A model generated the notes under the pieces. The model was not told the DNA's origin and did not search any database. It was given only the letters and a program-made list of their open reading frames with translations. Positions 22,426-37,900 of a stretch of 64,000 nucleotides of DNA are shown in pieces. Numbering within the stretch: position 1 is the stretch's first letter; the number at the start of each line of letters is the position of its first letter. The stretch is from Galaxea fascicularis (lineage: Eukaryota > Cnidaria > Anthozoa > Scleractinia > Euphylliidae): contig OX419335.1 of NCBI GenBank assembly GCA_948470475.1, positions 18,837,479 through 18,901,478 on the forward strand. Reading direction: 5' to 3'. The position numbers were made by a program, and so were the translations under genes.

Positions 22426-25400
22426 GTAATTTTAAGGTTTCAAGCACGAAATACGTGTTCATTATAATATAGCCGCAAAGCTTCCTTACCTCCAATATTC
22501 AAAAGTGTTGATCCTTCGTCTTTTCCGGCAATATTAGTAGCCACGCAAGTATAATAAGCGGCGTCATTAACAGCGGCATGTGATATTGAGAGAGAATGAT
22601 CATACATCACTTTCACAGCTTTACTTGGTATCACTGGATGTTTTGCCATGCCTGGTCGCTGCCTGTACCACGAGATGGTTGGTGTAGGAATACCTGTTGC
22701 TAAGCACTTAATTCGAACAGACACTCCTCTGGGAATGGTCACAACGGCTCCAGTTGTTATGGAAACAAGATCTCTGATGTCTGTTATCTCAAACGTGCCC
22801 CTGACATTGCTGATCAGCGGTGGAACTGAAAAGTAGGAAAACGTAGCGTGCCATAACTTTGGACTCAGTAACCTGCCTTACTGTAGAGAACATCTTACGC
22901 GTAGTGACGAATGAAGAGAAAACTACCAACACAGTACTAGTTTAATTGGTGTCCACAATATTCGCTTAGATTTAAAGTGACAACATATTTACAAGGCTAA
23001 AAAGTATTAAAGATTAAGGGTAAAAAGTAAAAACTGAACGTTTTCGACACTAGGTCATCTCCAGGGTGAAAAGATCTTCTGAAGATGATCTAGTGGCCAA
23101 AACATTCGGTTGTTACGTTTAACCCTTTCAATACTTTTTAGCCTTGTAAATATTTTGTCACAGTTTAATTAATTGGTTGGAGGATTGGAAGTTGAAAGTT
23201 CTTCCACAACGTACACAAAGGAGGCTCCAGCAAATATCGTAACGATATTTGTTATTATGTAATAAAAGACATAGAAAGATTTAAAAAACATAAAAAAATA
23301 TATCCTAAGTTATGAGGTTAAACAACAAGGTTTGTTTAGAGAATTGAACATTTTATTTACGGAAATCTTAGTAAAAGATGGATATGCATATGGTGAAATT
23401 TCTTTAGGGTGACAGCCACAAAAAATACCTGTAATAGTAAGAGACAGTGATTCCACATCTCGTCCAAAGAGGTTGGACGCAGTACACTGGTAACTACCCG
23501 CGTCCTGAAGCCGCACTCCCCTGACGACTAAAGACGATTCACTCATGGAGTACCTTCCTCCTGGAACTATAAACCGCTGGTTGTGGCTCCAAGTGACCGT
23601 GGGCTTCGGTGAACCCTGGTTAGGGCATTCCATGATCACAGTAGCATTAACAACAGTTGTAACGTTGGAGCCAACAGGTGCAAGCACAGGTTTACTTGTG
23701 TTTACATCCACTATTACTCTCCTATCTGCTAAAATTGCTGGCCCTCCTGGTCCTGTGTGGTGGAACAACAAATAAAGAAAGCTATGAACGCGTTCCCGAA
23801 AAAAAAAAGATTCGGTTTCTCAAGTACCTCTCACTTCACTGGAAAATTTAAGAACTCTCCTGCCTTGTAATTATCACAAATGTTTGCGGGAACTATTTTC
23901 TAGATATAATTCCTAATATAACTGAATTTTTCCAAAGTTTCTTCGTGTCCATCAACTTTTGGACGACAAGATTGAAGTAAGGCAGTAAATCTTTTTTTAG
24001 CGTGGTGAATGAATGAGAGATGTGATTTAGTCAATACTGACGTCACAAGCCTACTCGGGAAAAAAAGCACTCCTAACAGGAGAGCATGCGTGTGACAGTG
24101 TTAAATACATCACTTCTTTAATTCACAGTTTTTGTTTGTCTTTTAATTTTGAACTTTTTTATGGATTTATTTACTAAAAAACAGAATCAAATGAAGGATT
24201 AAAACGGATCATAAGTACAGTGCGCGCACAGCTATTGTATATTAGTATATACTAAAACAGTGGATAGCGTTGAACGCGCGCGCTGATTGGCTACTCAAAC
24301 TCCGGATATCCTGTGCTATTCACCTCCGAGCGATAGGCCATATTCGTATTCTCGGTATTGAACTGGATCTAGTATGAAGTGGAGGCTCTTATGGGGGAAT
24401 ACATTTACATATGAAAAGATTACCCCGCAAGAGCCTCCACTTCATGCTAGATCCAGTTCAATACCGAGAATATTCGCGCGGAATTTGCGTCTGAAAATCT
24501 TGTAATCTTTGCAAGAATAAATGAGTTAAAATCATCTTTTTGTGCTATATTATTTCACCGTTTAGTATAAACTCAAACAACTATTCATCTCAGTGTTCGT
24601 GGCTAGTGGTGGATCATTACCTCGCCGCTTCGCGGCTTGGTAAATATCCACCACTAGCCACCCCCACTTCGGTGAATAGTTGTTAACTATCAAAGTCAAA
24701 AACCCATAATATTTCAGATGCTTGTCTGCTAAAATGACATCTACAGCTAACGATCACTAGGAAAACCTAACCTGGAAACTACCCCGCCGGGCTATTAAAT
24801 ATTTACGACATTACGCACCTTTCACCACAAGTTCAGTAGTTGCGGCATCCTGCCCTGCCCGATTTTTAGCTGTGCAGGTGTATTCGTTTGCGTCCGGGAA
24901 TTGGACATTGTTGATCGTCAGCGTTCCATTACTTATATCGTATTTATCATCATCCAATATTTCGTCGATTCCGCGAGTCCATGTCAGTTCCGGGGGAGGT
25001 AAACCGCTGGATATGCACTTTAATGTCAATGACGACCCATTTGTGATATCCACTCTGCTGCCGACTGCAACTGTCACGGGACTTTCCTTGTCCCAGGATA
25101 CCTCTTGGACAGACCGCTTTATGGAGGGTCGGGTGGGAGCTGAAAGGATAACACCCACATTTGAGGGTTAACAAAAATACCTCTATCATTCAATGCTTGT
25201 CTCGTGAACCTAGTTTACAACCTAGCCCTTGCTAGTATCCTATAGCTCAGTGGCAGATTCACCATGCAACAGGTCAATATCACCAAAACAAGCTCACTCA
25301 TTCACGCACTCGATCATTCTTAAGCTTTGGTAGTAGAAGCATATCCTTCAGTAAATACGCTGGAACTCAACAAATCTGTTGAATCCATCGTACCAACGAG

Positions 25401-25904
25401 GAATATATCTCTAGACTATAGAAGCGTTTTCTTAGGGAAATATACATTTTCGTAACTGAGGATAGTTTCATTCCCTGACTTAGAGCCGTCATGTATGCAA
25501 CTTGACTTAAAAACGAAATTGTCGCGACCTTATAGCATCAATTCACGAGGCCAGATTTACGTCCGAATCAATTGCATTACAAAAATCGTGATTTTTAAGA
25601 AGATTACGACATTTTTAATTTTAAAGACATGTTTCGATGTTGCCAACATCATCGTCAGTTACACAATATTTGAAAAACCGTTGGACTTTAGGACAACTAG
25701 GTAAAACATACATAATTAATTAAGATTAAGTGACAAAAATATTTGAGTGAGTTACAAAGTGTGAAAGAACATAAAGCCTAAAGCGTAAATGTCAGGTTGA
25801 CGTGATGAACTTGTTGGTTTAAATTAGGCTTTTCCCAATTTATATGCATAGCCTCCTTTGACAATTATATACACGTGAGCATCTTCCAATGCGTATTAAA
25901 AATA

Positions 25905-25955
<51 letters not shown>

Positions 25956-28900
25956 CATTATTATCATTATCGTTGTTGTGATGATAACTATGATGCTGAT
26001 GATGACGACGACGACGATGAAGATGGTAATGATGGTGATCATGATGATGAGGATGCAACGAAAATTACCCGACGTTGTCTACAACAATGTGCACCTTACA
26101 TCATTTGAATTGATTTATTTTTAGAGATTAACAGAGGGCCACAGGGTCATCAGGTTCATTACTGTCACGTGCTACCCTCTTAAAATAAAGTCTATTGTAT
26201 TGTATTATAATTATTGTAAAATGAATGGCAAGGCCGGAAGCGGGTTGAAACTTCAAAAAATTCACCAATTTTTTCAAGTTCCGAGAATGCACTCTTATGA
26301 ATTCCCCTAGATAAAGTTCATTTCATATCGTCCTCTAATATCAGAATAGGTACCAGTGTGTTAGTAGAGGCATGTAGTAATATTCTTCAAGCAAACAAGC
26401 AGCTCTTATGGCAATGCCCCTTTAAGTGGACCCACACTTAAACAGGGCGAGTACATTAACAAATAACTGTTTGAGTTGGTAAAAAAGAAAGGCAAAACAT
26501 ACCCTCAAGAGCAATGTCAGAGCTTGCCTCATCTGAGCCCGCAATATTTGTGGCTATGCAAGTGTACTGGCCTTCGTCATCAGAGTCAACAGCATCAAGA
26601 GTCAACAGCATTCCAGACTGAGCTAGCGTTTCGTTGCCTTTTTTCCACGACACCAATGGAGGTGGTAACCCAGAAGCAGGGCATGACAGGGATATCTGTG
26701 TCCCGGAAAGAGTTCGAATGGAGGATCCGATAGTTGCTGCCAGAGGAGCCGCCTTGTACCAAACCACAGACTTGGTCTGTGATACGATCAAGGGATACAG
26801 CGTGTCTGATGGAGAAAATGCGTCAGATAATGGACTGTTGTTCTGTAAATTACAGTGATTACCTTACCTGTACACCCGGTATGTGCCAAAAGGCTCGAGA
26901 ACTTAAAAAGAAAAGGCACTGTATAATACAACGTCCGCGAAATAACTCATCATTATCCTAAAAGACGACTGAAGATTACCTTGTCAAGAAAGAAACTATT
27001 GAGGGTTACCCTAAATATACCTTCACTCGAGATTCAAGCTTGCTTGCGAAAATTAGTTGTTCTTTCTGTGCCTTCCACAAATTTATGACTGTAATAAAAC
27101 CCTAACCTTACATTATTTCACGTGATTGGCTATTGACCATTAATTCCTGTAGGAGATGTTTATTTCCTTTCCGTGTCACTAATGAGCCATTGAGGAAATT
27201 CTAACGCAAAATCATGTTTAATTTTTCGCACAATTTTGACAAATGCCAAATTTCACGAAATTTCTCAGCATTGGGAAACACACTGCGGGAAATAAACGTA
27301 AATACGTGTTTCTGTTATGCATCATGCCTTACTTGCAATATTGACAGAGGATGAAGCACTTGTCTGTCCTGCTCTGCTCTTAGCTTCGCATGTGTAGTCC
27401 CCACTGTCTTCAACAGAAGAGTCCCGGATGATAAGCGTTCCATTAGAATCCAGTCCCACTCGCTCGTCCGATGATACCGCCTGTCCATCTCTGGTCCAAG
27501 TCACCTCAGGTTCAGGCACGCCTTTCACTCCGCAGGTAATTTTGATCATTGCACCTTGGAATGCGTTGACCTTGGAGCCTACACTTGCTGTTACAGTTCT
27601 GTGGTCATCTGAGGCAATGGAGCCCTCTGAAGGTAGGATTGACGGTTCTGTGGGTTCTAAAGAATGAAAGGAATAGTTTGGAATACTCAGTCCCGATAAC
27701 ATATCAAAATACCAACATAGTGAACCAACACATTCTCGGTGGATCCTTTTGCTTACAAAGTGGTACACAGCAAAAACGATTATGTGAAATTTACTTTCAC
27801 TCACAGGGAACTTCGACGTTGCACAAACGTTTGATAAATGACAAAATTCGCTAAACTTTTAACTTGTTTACGAATTCTATCCTCACTCGCCTCGTTTTCA
27901 TGAAGTCGTACTGAGGCTTCCCCGAGCCGTCCGCCATTATGAATTCGGTGTATACGTATCTCACTATCACCTTTTCACATTAAACATTCAAAATCCATAC
28001 TGTACTTTGACTAAACGTACCTAAAATATCTATATGCGAGGTTACTTCCTGGACACCAGCCGTATTTTCAGCTGAGCAAGTAAACTTGCCAGAGTCCTTA
28101 GTGAGCGCCTGTTGGATCGTTAGGGAGCCATTATTATCCACCGTGTACCGAACGCCAATTGCCAAATCTACTCCGTCTTTTCTCCAAGTGATTTTTGGAG
28201 GAGGCGCGCCTTCAGTAGGGCAAGTCAGCGTGATGTTTACATACTCAAGCTCCGTGATATTACTACCAACTGGAGCAAGTAATGGTTGACCATCGCCAAA
28301 TGACACCGTAGGGCCGGGCAGCTGGACTAAAATTCTTGGTTTCTGCAAACCTGAAGATCGAGGAAAAAATACTGCAATAGTGCTTAAAATTATCACTGAC
28401 TAACTGGGAAGAAATATGAGGGTTATGGGTTATAACTAAAGAGAAATTGTAAAAAGACCAGATTTGGTGATCGCTCAAGATTTTCCAAGGCAATGACGGG
28501 TTTTTTTAAGAATCCAATCCAATGTCGACCACCTATTTGTTTGAACTTAAGTATTCACAGAGGATGCAACCTCGAAGCAAGAAAAAACAAATATGATTTC
28601 GCAGAAGTATCGAAAAACGAATGTTGGTAAATGAAAGTGCCATTTTGCAAAACAAAGTTAACGAAGTAGTTACTATCCGAGTGGTAACTCAAAACCATAA
28701 TAACATCCTAAAGAGAGATCCTTTTGTAAAGGAAAAGGTTATGTAGAGCACGCGGAAGTATAAACAACAGTGTACCACTTCTAACCATTTATTTTCACCA
28801 CGCTTGCTACACTATCTTTTCCGGCAATACTGTTCGCTGTGCACGTGTATCGAGCATTGTCTCCTTCATCAGCTTCGGCGATCAGCAATGAACCATCATA

Positions 28901-31900
28901 CTGAACTTTATACCTGCCACCACGGGCGATTTCCTGGCCATCTTTTGTCCACGTGACCTTTGGCGTTGGCACGCCGCTGGTTGGACACTGAATGGTAATG
29001 CTTGTATTGGTCAGTGCTGTCACGTTATCACCAATGGTCAAGGTTATGGGACTTTGATCTCGTGCTTCTATCGTCTTTGGATCGTCAGGTTTCTTAACGA
29101 TGGGCTTTGAAGGGTCTGTTGAGGAATAAGCTCTTGAGACATCACACGCCATCAAAAGAACAAAGCATAAATAAATTGCTATGGCAACCGGCAATACGAT
29201 CAGCGGCGGACCTAAAACCCTTTCTTCCCAACCACAGCGAAAGCAACGATGATTGGGTTTGAGTTGACAGAGAGGAAACAGAAGTTGCTATCTATTTCGT
29301 GAAGGACAGGGTCTTAAAGCTAAGGTGCCTGGCACTACGTTCGGGGAAGCCATCAAAGCACAAACAACTTAACAAGACTGAAACACAGCAAAAAATCAGC
29401 AAATTAAGAACGAAAAAAACTCTGGCCCCACCCCCTACAACTGCTATCATAGTACTCTCACGAAATCTCTAAAGCAATTCTTCTAGCTTCAGTTAACGTT
29501 CTGTAAATAAGGCGAATAATAAACGTACATACTGACCTACAATTTGCACGTGTGATGAAACACTATCAGACCCAGTAATACCCTGAACGTTGCAGGTGTA
29601 TCTGGCGCTATCATCAGGTTCCGTTTGTTTAATAACTAACGAGTTATCACTTGTGAGGATTACGTTGCCTCTAGCGGTAATTTCTAATCCATCTTTCTTC
29701 CAGGTAACAGATGGTGTTGGTACTCCACTAGCTGGACATCTGATGGTGATGGTAGTGTTTGACGCTGCTGTCACGTTATCGCCAATGTTAATGTTTACTG
29801 GACTACCATCACTCACAGGAATTTCTCGCCCCGGTCTGGGAACCTCGATGGTGGCTTTGATCGGTTCTGTGAAATATTTGCACACGTAAGGCGTAGTCGT
29901 CAAAGGGGTTAAACTAACGTTAACGTCCTTGAAACCCACCCACTTACATAAAAACCCCTGGTAGCTAAGGGCATGGAATTTATAACTAGGTAAACTTTGA
30001 GAAGGTTTCCCTAATGTCATTTCACTCTTCCTTGTTGCTTGCTTTGTCATACCTCATTCCTCTCTTAACTTACTTCCTCACACGCACTTTCCCATGTTCC
30101 CTGATCCTTTGTTAGACGTTTTATTCAATCGTCAATGTTCTTATTCGCCCACTCACGGAATCGCTTACCAATTACTAGTACCGTGCTGGATTTGTTATCT
30201 TGCCCAGCAACACTGTCAGCAGTGCAGGTGTATTGAGCGCTGTCGTCGTCATCAGCTTCTCTAATCAGCAATGATCCGTCATCCTGGATTATGTACCTTA
30301 AGCCACTGATGATTTCCTGGTCATCTTTTGTCCACGTAACCTTTGGTGTTGGTACGCCGCTGGTTGGACACTGAATGGTAATGCTTGTATTGGTCAGTGC
30401 TGTCACGTCATCACCAATGGTCAGATTAACGGGGTTTCGATCTTGTGCTTCTATCTTCTTGGGCTTGTCGGAGGTCTCTATGTAGGGCTTTGAAGGTGCT
30501 ACAAAAGATAGAAAGTCACGAGTTACCAGTTTGTGTATTAAAACAGCTTTTGTTGTGAAATACTATCTGTAACCTTGTTAACTGTATTTCTTGGTTAAAG
30601 AGATTTCAACGCCTTACATTCATGGCCTCACATGGGCGGATTGAAACAGGTTTTAAGGAAAGGAAAAGAGGCCAGCGTCCTCATCCATGCTCAGGTATAT
30701 ACCTCTAACGCACAGCACTCCGATATTTTCTGTACACGTTACGTTTTCTTCATACACGTCATGACTATGAGACAAACAAGTCTGATATCGATCCCAACAC
30801 CTCTGAATAATGCCTTTTCTCTTTACCAATCTAGGTGAAGTTTATTTATTTTACCATATATAACAGGACGTCTGTTATTTAGTTTGGTAGTCATTGGTGT
30901 GTTCATATTTCCTGAGGTATGAAATTCTACCAACTCTCACAGTCGCAGAACTCAAACAAAATCGTTGTTAGTTGGGGAGGAGCTGGAGTCAAGTTGGTGA
31001 AAGGGTAAAGTTGAGTACCGGTAAATAGCAGATGTTAAAAGTAAGTTCTCGCCAGCGTATTGATTTCTTATCACTTAAGCAAGTATAATGACTATTTCAC
31101 AGCCTAACATTGTCCTCGACGACCCGTTTACTTTGACACTGACCTACAATATGAACTTTTGAAGACGCTTTATCGGTACCAGTCAAACTAGTGACGCTAC
31201 AGGTGTACTTAGCACTGTCCTCCACATCGGCCTGTTCAATCACTAAGGTGTTGTTACTGATGACTGAAAAACCATCTCCAGGTGTGATTTCTACTCCATT
31301 CTTCGTCCAGGTAACAAATGGTGTTGGAACTCCACTGACTGAACACCTGATGGTGATGGTAGTGTTTGAAGCTGCTGTCACATTATCACCAATGTTCATT
31401 CTCACTGGACTACCATCGCCAACTGGAATGTCCTTTCCAGATTCAGGGACAACGATTGCAGGTTTAGTTGGCTCTGTAAAATAATTTTTGATTTTATGGT
31501 CTATAGCATGTCAAATGAGTATGTATGTTTACGAGTGGAGTAGCCAGCTACCAAACCCTCTCCTAAGGTCAACCGCTCTGATAATTGTGAAAAATAATGG
31601 AATAATATTTTCCAAAAAATAATGGAACATTTTTGAAACACCACGAAGCTATTGAAGAGATAAAGTATGAAACATACCAACAATTTGTACTGAACTCGAT
31701 GCGCTATCTTTTCCCGCTGTACTTTCTGCAATACACTTGTAAAGGGCCTTATCTCCCTCAACCGCTTCACTGATCAGCAGTGAGCCGTCACCCTGAACTT
31801 TGTATCTGCCACCACTCGTGACTTCCTGGCCATCTTTCGTCCACATAACTCCAGGCATTGGTGCACCGCTTGTGGGGCACTGGATCGTAATGTTCGTATT

Positions 31901-34900
31901 GGAAAGTGCTGTCACGTTGTCACCAATGGTCAAGGTTATGGGACTTCGATCTTGTGCTTCTGTAGTCTTGGGATTGTCTGAGATCTTTATTACAGGTTTT
32001 GAAGGTCCTGTGTGACAGTGAGACGAAACAAAAGAAAAACAAATGCATACCGTTCGCCAAATTTGTTTTCGGCCAGAGTCAGGAAGGGGCTGTAATATCT
32101 CTAGCTGCTTAATGGCGACTTGTAACACTTGTAACACAGTGACTGACGCTGACCAATCACAGCTGAGTTGCAAACGGTGCAATGAGCCAATCGGAATACC
32201 TAGCATTTACGTGTAGTTGGCGCAAAGCACGGGAAAATGCGCGTGTGCATGTCGCGATTGGTATTTGTTTTGCCTCATTGGTTGAAAAAGTGGCGCGAGT
32301 TTTACTGGCCAATCACAGAGCAAAGTAATGCAAAACCAACCAAACGCAATTTCCTTCGATACTCAGTTAAAAACTGATCCAATAACTAAGTGTTTTACTC
32401 CTTTGTTGAATGATTTCATGCAGGTAGCCTTTAAATTTTCAAATACCACTTATGTGCTAAGATTGAAACTGACCTATGATCTTTACTACTGACGATTCAC
32501 TATCAGTCCCTGACATGCTCTTCACAGTACAACTGTACTCTGCGCTGTCATCAGATGCTGCTGCCTTGATCACCAATGAGTTGTCACCAGTGACCGAATA
32601 CTGCGTTCCAGGAATAATCTCCACTCCATTCTTTGTCCAGATAACATATGGTGTTGGTACTCCACTAACTGGACACCTGATGGTGATGGTGGTGTTAGAA
32701 GCTGCTGTCACGTTATCACCAATGTTCATCGTCACTGGTCTACCATCACCAACGGGAATTTCTCTGCCAGAATCAGGAACTTCGATCACTGGATCTACAG
32801 GTTCTGCAAGTTATTTGGTGAAATGTTAGAGATTTATACTTGCTTACAAGAGATTTTATATTCGTCACTTATTTACATGTAAATTTGTACCTTTCGGGTT
32901 TTAATTTATACATCATCTGGAGACTTCGTTTGTAAGTAATTACTTCAGAGTGATTTAAACTTAAAAAATTAACAAGGGCTTAATTTGCCGACATGTCGTC
33001 ATACTACCTGGGAAATACTATTTGCTGTCGTACGTACAAACTGACTCATTTGTAGCTTTATATCTTCCGGCTAGTGCGTGGACAACACATTCACGTAACC
33101 TCACAAAATGTGTAATATTTTTGGTACTTTGAAGGTTCTTTCAATCCGTTACCACTATCGTAACAATAACTTTGATAAATATGAGACAAGCGAAGGATAA
33201 TACAAAGGTCGTACAGAGAATCATTCTAGAGGAAGCAAGCCAAACAAGGTAAACGAAACTCTTACCGACAATCTGCACCACGCTAGAGGCGCTGGCATTG
33301 CCAGCAGTGTTGGCAGAAATACATGCGTAACGACCGTTGTCTTCTTCTTTTGTATCACGGATCAGTAATGAACCATCACCCCGAATTGTGTACCCTCCTC
33401 CTTTGGGGATTTCCTGACCATCTTTTGTCCACGTGATATTTGGAGTCGGTACGCCTGTGGTTGCACACTGAATGGTAATGCTTGTGTTGGTCAGTGCAGT
33501 CACGTTATCACCAATGGTCAGGGTTATGGGACTTCGATCTTGAGCTTCCACTGTCTTTGGGATCTCAGGGATGATAATTGTCGGCTTCACGGGATCTGAT
33601 AAAATCATGAGGTTAAGTTGGGCTACCATACGAAATGACAAAAACCGAGATGAAGCAGGAAAAATCTACAGCAATAATTGCGGAGGTGAATGTGAATGCT
33701 CATTTTATTCATATGCATATGCTGCCGAAGCAAATTTAGCATCTGGTATGAGAGTAAGACATTGTCCTCTACTCAAGTCGGTTTTATTTTTAACTAGAGA
33801 GCCCGAGCGGCTCGTGCTTATTTTCCTGAGGTGAGAAATGAGTGTTTTTGCGAGGAGACCTTTCAAATTCCAAGCTAATTTTTGTGCAAACTGTTTTCAT
33901 TACATCTGTTTGGCGTTCGTGTATTCGAAAAGCAGACGGACAAGTTTTACGTAAAATACACAAACCTAGGAGAGATATGAAACTTGATGCACCAGCTTGT
34001 CCCAAAAAGTTCTCTGCAATGCACTTAAACTCTCCAGGGTTCTGTATTCCTCTGATAACCAATGCTCCATTGTTATCGGTCTTATAATTCCCACCGTTCC
34101 CGAGTTGTTGGCCGTTCATATGCCAGCGCATACTTGGTTTTGGGATTCCTCTGGCTGAGCAGTTGATGTTAACAGGCGTTGTAACGATCGCAGTCAAGTT
34201 GTCTCCTACATTCATGTCGACAATATTGCCACCGCTAACATACACTCTACCGGAAATTTCAACACTTGGTTGGACAGCCTCTGTAACAATATCAGAAGTA
34301 AAACAGTAACATTTTTGTATCGTGAAACTTCCCAATTGATTGAGAGTACCCTGGCGAAACAAAAGTTAATGCACGCCCGCAACGAAAATAAAAGAGGTAT
34401 TTCACAGAGGCGTTAGGTACCGAATGACCGTTAACATGTCTGTACGTCAGTGACTTTAGCCAGTGAATTTTAAGCAAGGTAAATTAAGTGAAAAACGTCC
34501 TCCAGCGTGTGAAAATTGTACAACAATTGAAAACTTCTGGCTCCGGCTTTCGTCCAAAAATTCCTCTATGACTTCCAAGAAAGTATAAACAATAGATCAT
34601 ACTGTACTGCTAAATTTTTCGAAGGAAAAAAGAATGAAATGTAAACACGCATAACTTATTACAACACGGAACAGAGCTAAGATGAGCCTGACAAAGATAA
34701 CTGTTTCCAATGACCATACTTTTTCGTAATTCAGCATGTGTTTTTGACACTTAATCCCGGTTGTCCTTAAGTTGTTTAGTACTAATCCGCGGTTAAATTT
34801 AACAGAGGGTAAGGATTTCTTTAGCCCATTTAAAATGTTTTGGAACTGCATTTGAACTTAAAACAAATAACATTCCTAGATAACACTAAAAGCGATAATC

Positions 34901-37900
34901 TTTTGCACTTGAATCACCTTTCCTGGGTGGTAATTGAAGTGGAATCAAATTTCACACTAGCCCAGGTTATTTGATGGTGCTTTCAACAAGTAGGCCCTGA
35001 ACAAGTTGTTATGTCTAAGAATTGTAAAACAGTAACAATTTGTCTCCCTAGAAAGTTTCGTTTTTGGCCATAAAAATCCCAAAAAGACCAAAGACTGAGC
35101 ACACCCTCAAATGAAATGCTGTCAACCGCGGTGAAATCTGAGAGGAAAAACAATACAGATCAACTCTCACCAAAGACTGTAACGGCACTAAAAGCCATGT
35201 CCATCCCGAGGAAACTCTCGGCAATACACACGTAGTCTCCCGAATCCTCCAGTTCCATTTTGAATATATTAAGAATTCCAGCACAGTCCATCTCCATACG
35301 GTCATTGGACGAAAGCATCTTACGATCTTTTATCCACTTAATTTTGGGTTCTGGGACGCCGACGAATGGACACTTAATAGTGAGTGGACTTCCTTGTAAG
35401 ATGGAGGCTTCTTGTCCGATTGTAATGTTGAATTGCTTGCGGTCTTGTAATGATTCCTTATATCCATACAGAGGCATGATTTTCGGTGCCACGGGCTCTG
35501 TCAAAAGTATCGATATTAACGTGAAGAAGAGCATGAAGACACATACAAATACATACATACATTTAATGTTGTTCCCTAAAATTAAAGGGCTTTTCAGCAC
35601 CAATATTACAAGTTAAAAACAAAACAAAACAAAACAGAACAAATGTAATAACATGCTTACTTAAATATTCTCTCAAAATCATCTTCAGCTAAGTTAAATA
35701 TAATAATTAAGAACGAACATCAGATATTAACATACTTTATTTAAATATTAAGTATAAATATACACCGTTTGAATGCATCTAAACTAGTTAAAGTCCTGGC
35801 CTAAACTATTCCAGATTTTAAGGCCTCTACAGGAAAAGCGACGCTGTCCAGTTACCAGACGACAACGATGAATATTTAGGTTGTTCGCAGATCGCGTTAG
35901 CCCAGTGCATGCAGAAGATCTCATTTGCAGCTGGTCACATAAAAACACACCGACCGTATTCTAGCTATAACCAGTGAGCGAGCTAAGATCATTTAGGTTA
36001 ATACGTTAATCCTATTGTTAGAAGTACGTCGAAAAGAAGCTTTACAATTAAATAAAACGAAATGATGAATAGGGCATAATGTCAATAATATCATCAATTA
36101 ACGGTAAGGTGCTCTGGTAACTTTGATTATTTAAAATGTGTTATGTGAGTAGTATTACGATGCGACTTCAAGTTCTTTAAAACTAGTTTTCCCGTTCTCT
36201 TGAATGGGTTCGCTGCTACTGATCGACTGCTATCAAAGCCAATGAAACTGTGAAGCTTGTGAGATGTGGCTTAGACCGATATACCTCACAAATTCATGTG
36301 TCACGGTAAGCTGAAAGCCAATCATAGCAACATGGTCACGTGGTAGCGGGCATTACTTCTTGAGCCCGAGCATTAGCAGCCATGGAGAGCTGTTTCGGCC
36401 TTGTTAGGCCTCATCACCATGGCACAGCTAACACCCGGGGTCAACTACCGACATGGATAAAAAAACAGCAACAATGAGAATGTACAGCTTGTGGGATGTG
36501 GCTTGGAGTGACAAGAATACCTCAGAAATTATTGTCTAAGTAAGCTGAAAGTTACTCATTGGGCACTATCTGCTGGACGTAAAAGCAAGAAAGTTTTGTT
36601 ATTCTGCATTGTATGTAATATTTGGCTCACTTTGCGTAGCCTTTGGAAACAGCGAAGCGAATTCGCCTGAGTTGCACTTTTAGTTTCCTTATAGAACGTT
36701 GACGAACACTGAATACAAGTCCAGCTTAATATTTAAGAGCAAAACTAAACAAGTAAATAAAATTCATACTGTGAACTTTGAGTGTAGTAGTGGCTGAGGT
36801 GACTCCCGCAAAGTTCCTTGCCACACAAGTGTAACGGTCCGTATCCATTGGATCCAGATTATACATGATCAGTGTGTTGCCAATAGCAACGTAATTCCCA
36901 CCACTCCTCATTCTCATTCCACCTCTGTACCACGCGACTGCTGGCTGGGGCAGTCCTAACGCGGGACAGGTTAGGGTTAATTTCCGTCCTTTAAGTGTTG
37001 TCAAGTTGTCACCGACTTTTCCCTTGAATGGTTGCTTCTCGTACCAGATAATGTAGGACCTGGATTTCTTTATTCTTGGACGGATGGGTGCTAGTAAAGG
37101 AAGTAGATATTAGGTGAAATTTAACAAAGGACTGCGTTGTCCGTGCTTCGTGATATTAGCTTTGAGCAAACACGAAAGTTATAAATTATAGATTTTCTTG
37201 GAGAATAGCATTACATTGCAACATGGGTAGGGATGTATGTTTCGTTTCTTTTTACACTCAAGAGAAGAAACAACTTTGCCTTGCCCTGTCTTCCTAAGCG
37301 TAGCGCCTATGTGAGAGATTTGCTTTAGAGATTTGATTGTAGCACTGTGGGGTTGCGTTGCCTGAGAGTGGCTTGAGTGAGAACACTGTACTTATGATAT
37401 CACACCGACGAGATCACTAGAACTGATTAATTAAGGACTCGCATGTACGTCAAAAATACATGAACGGAATGACGTTCGTTGACTGTCAATGACACATAAC
37501 ACGCTACTTTCTCAAATTGCTGATACAGCTGAAATTTTTATTTAAAATGCAGAAAATGTTATTTTCCATGATTAGGCAGCATCAGATTTATTAATAAGTT
37601 ATCAAACACTGCTTTAACCACAAAAAGAAAACAGAAAATGATAGCGAGTTTGCATAGATACCTTTAATAGATACAGGCGAGACCTCATACGTTTCCCCAA
37701 CGACATTCGTTGCTAAGCACATGTATCGCCCCGAATCTGCAACTCGAGTGCTCTTTATGATCATAGTTCCATCTTCCTTAATAGACACCCTGTCCTTTGA
37801 TTCCAGTGGTCTGCCATTCTTCGACCAGGAGACAGACGGCTGCGGAGATCCCTCAGCGGCGCATTTCAGAGTGAGTGAGGTCCTTGTGAATGTTTCCACA

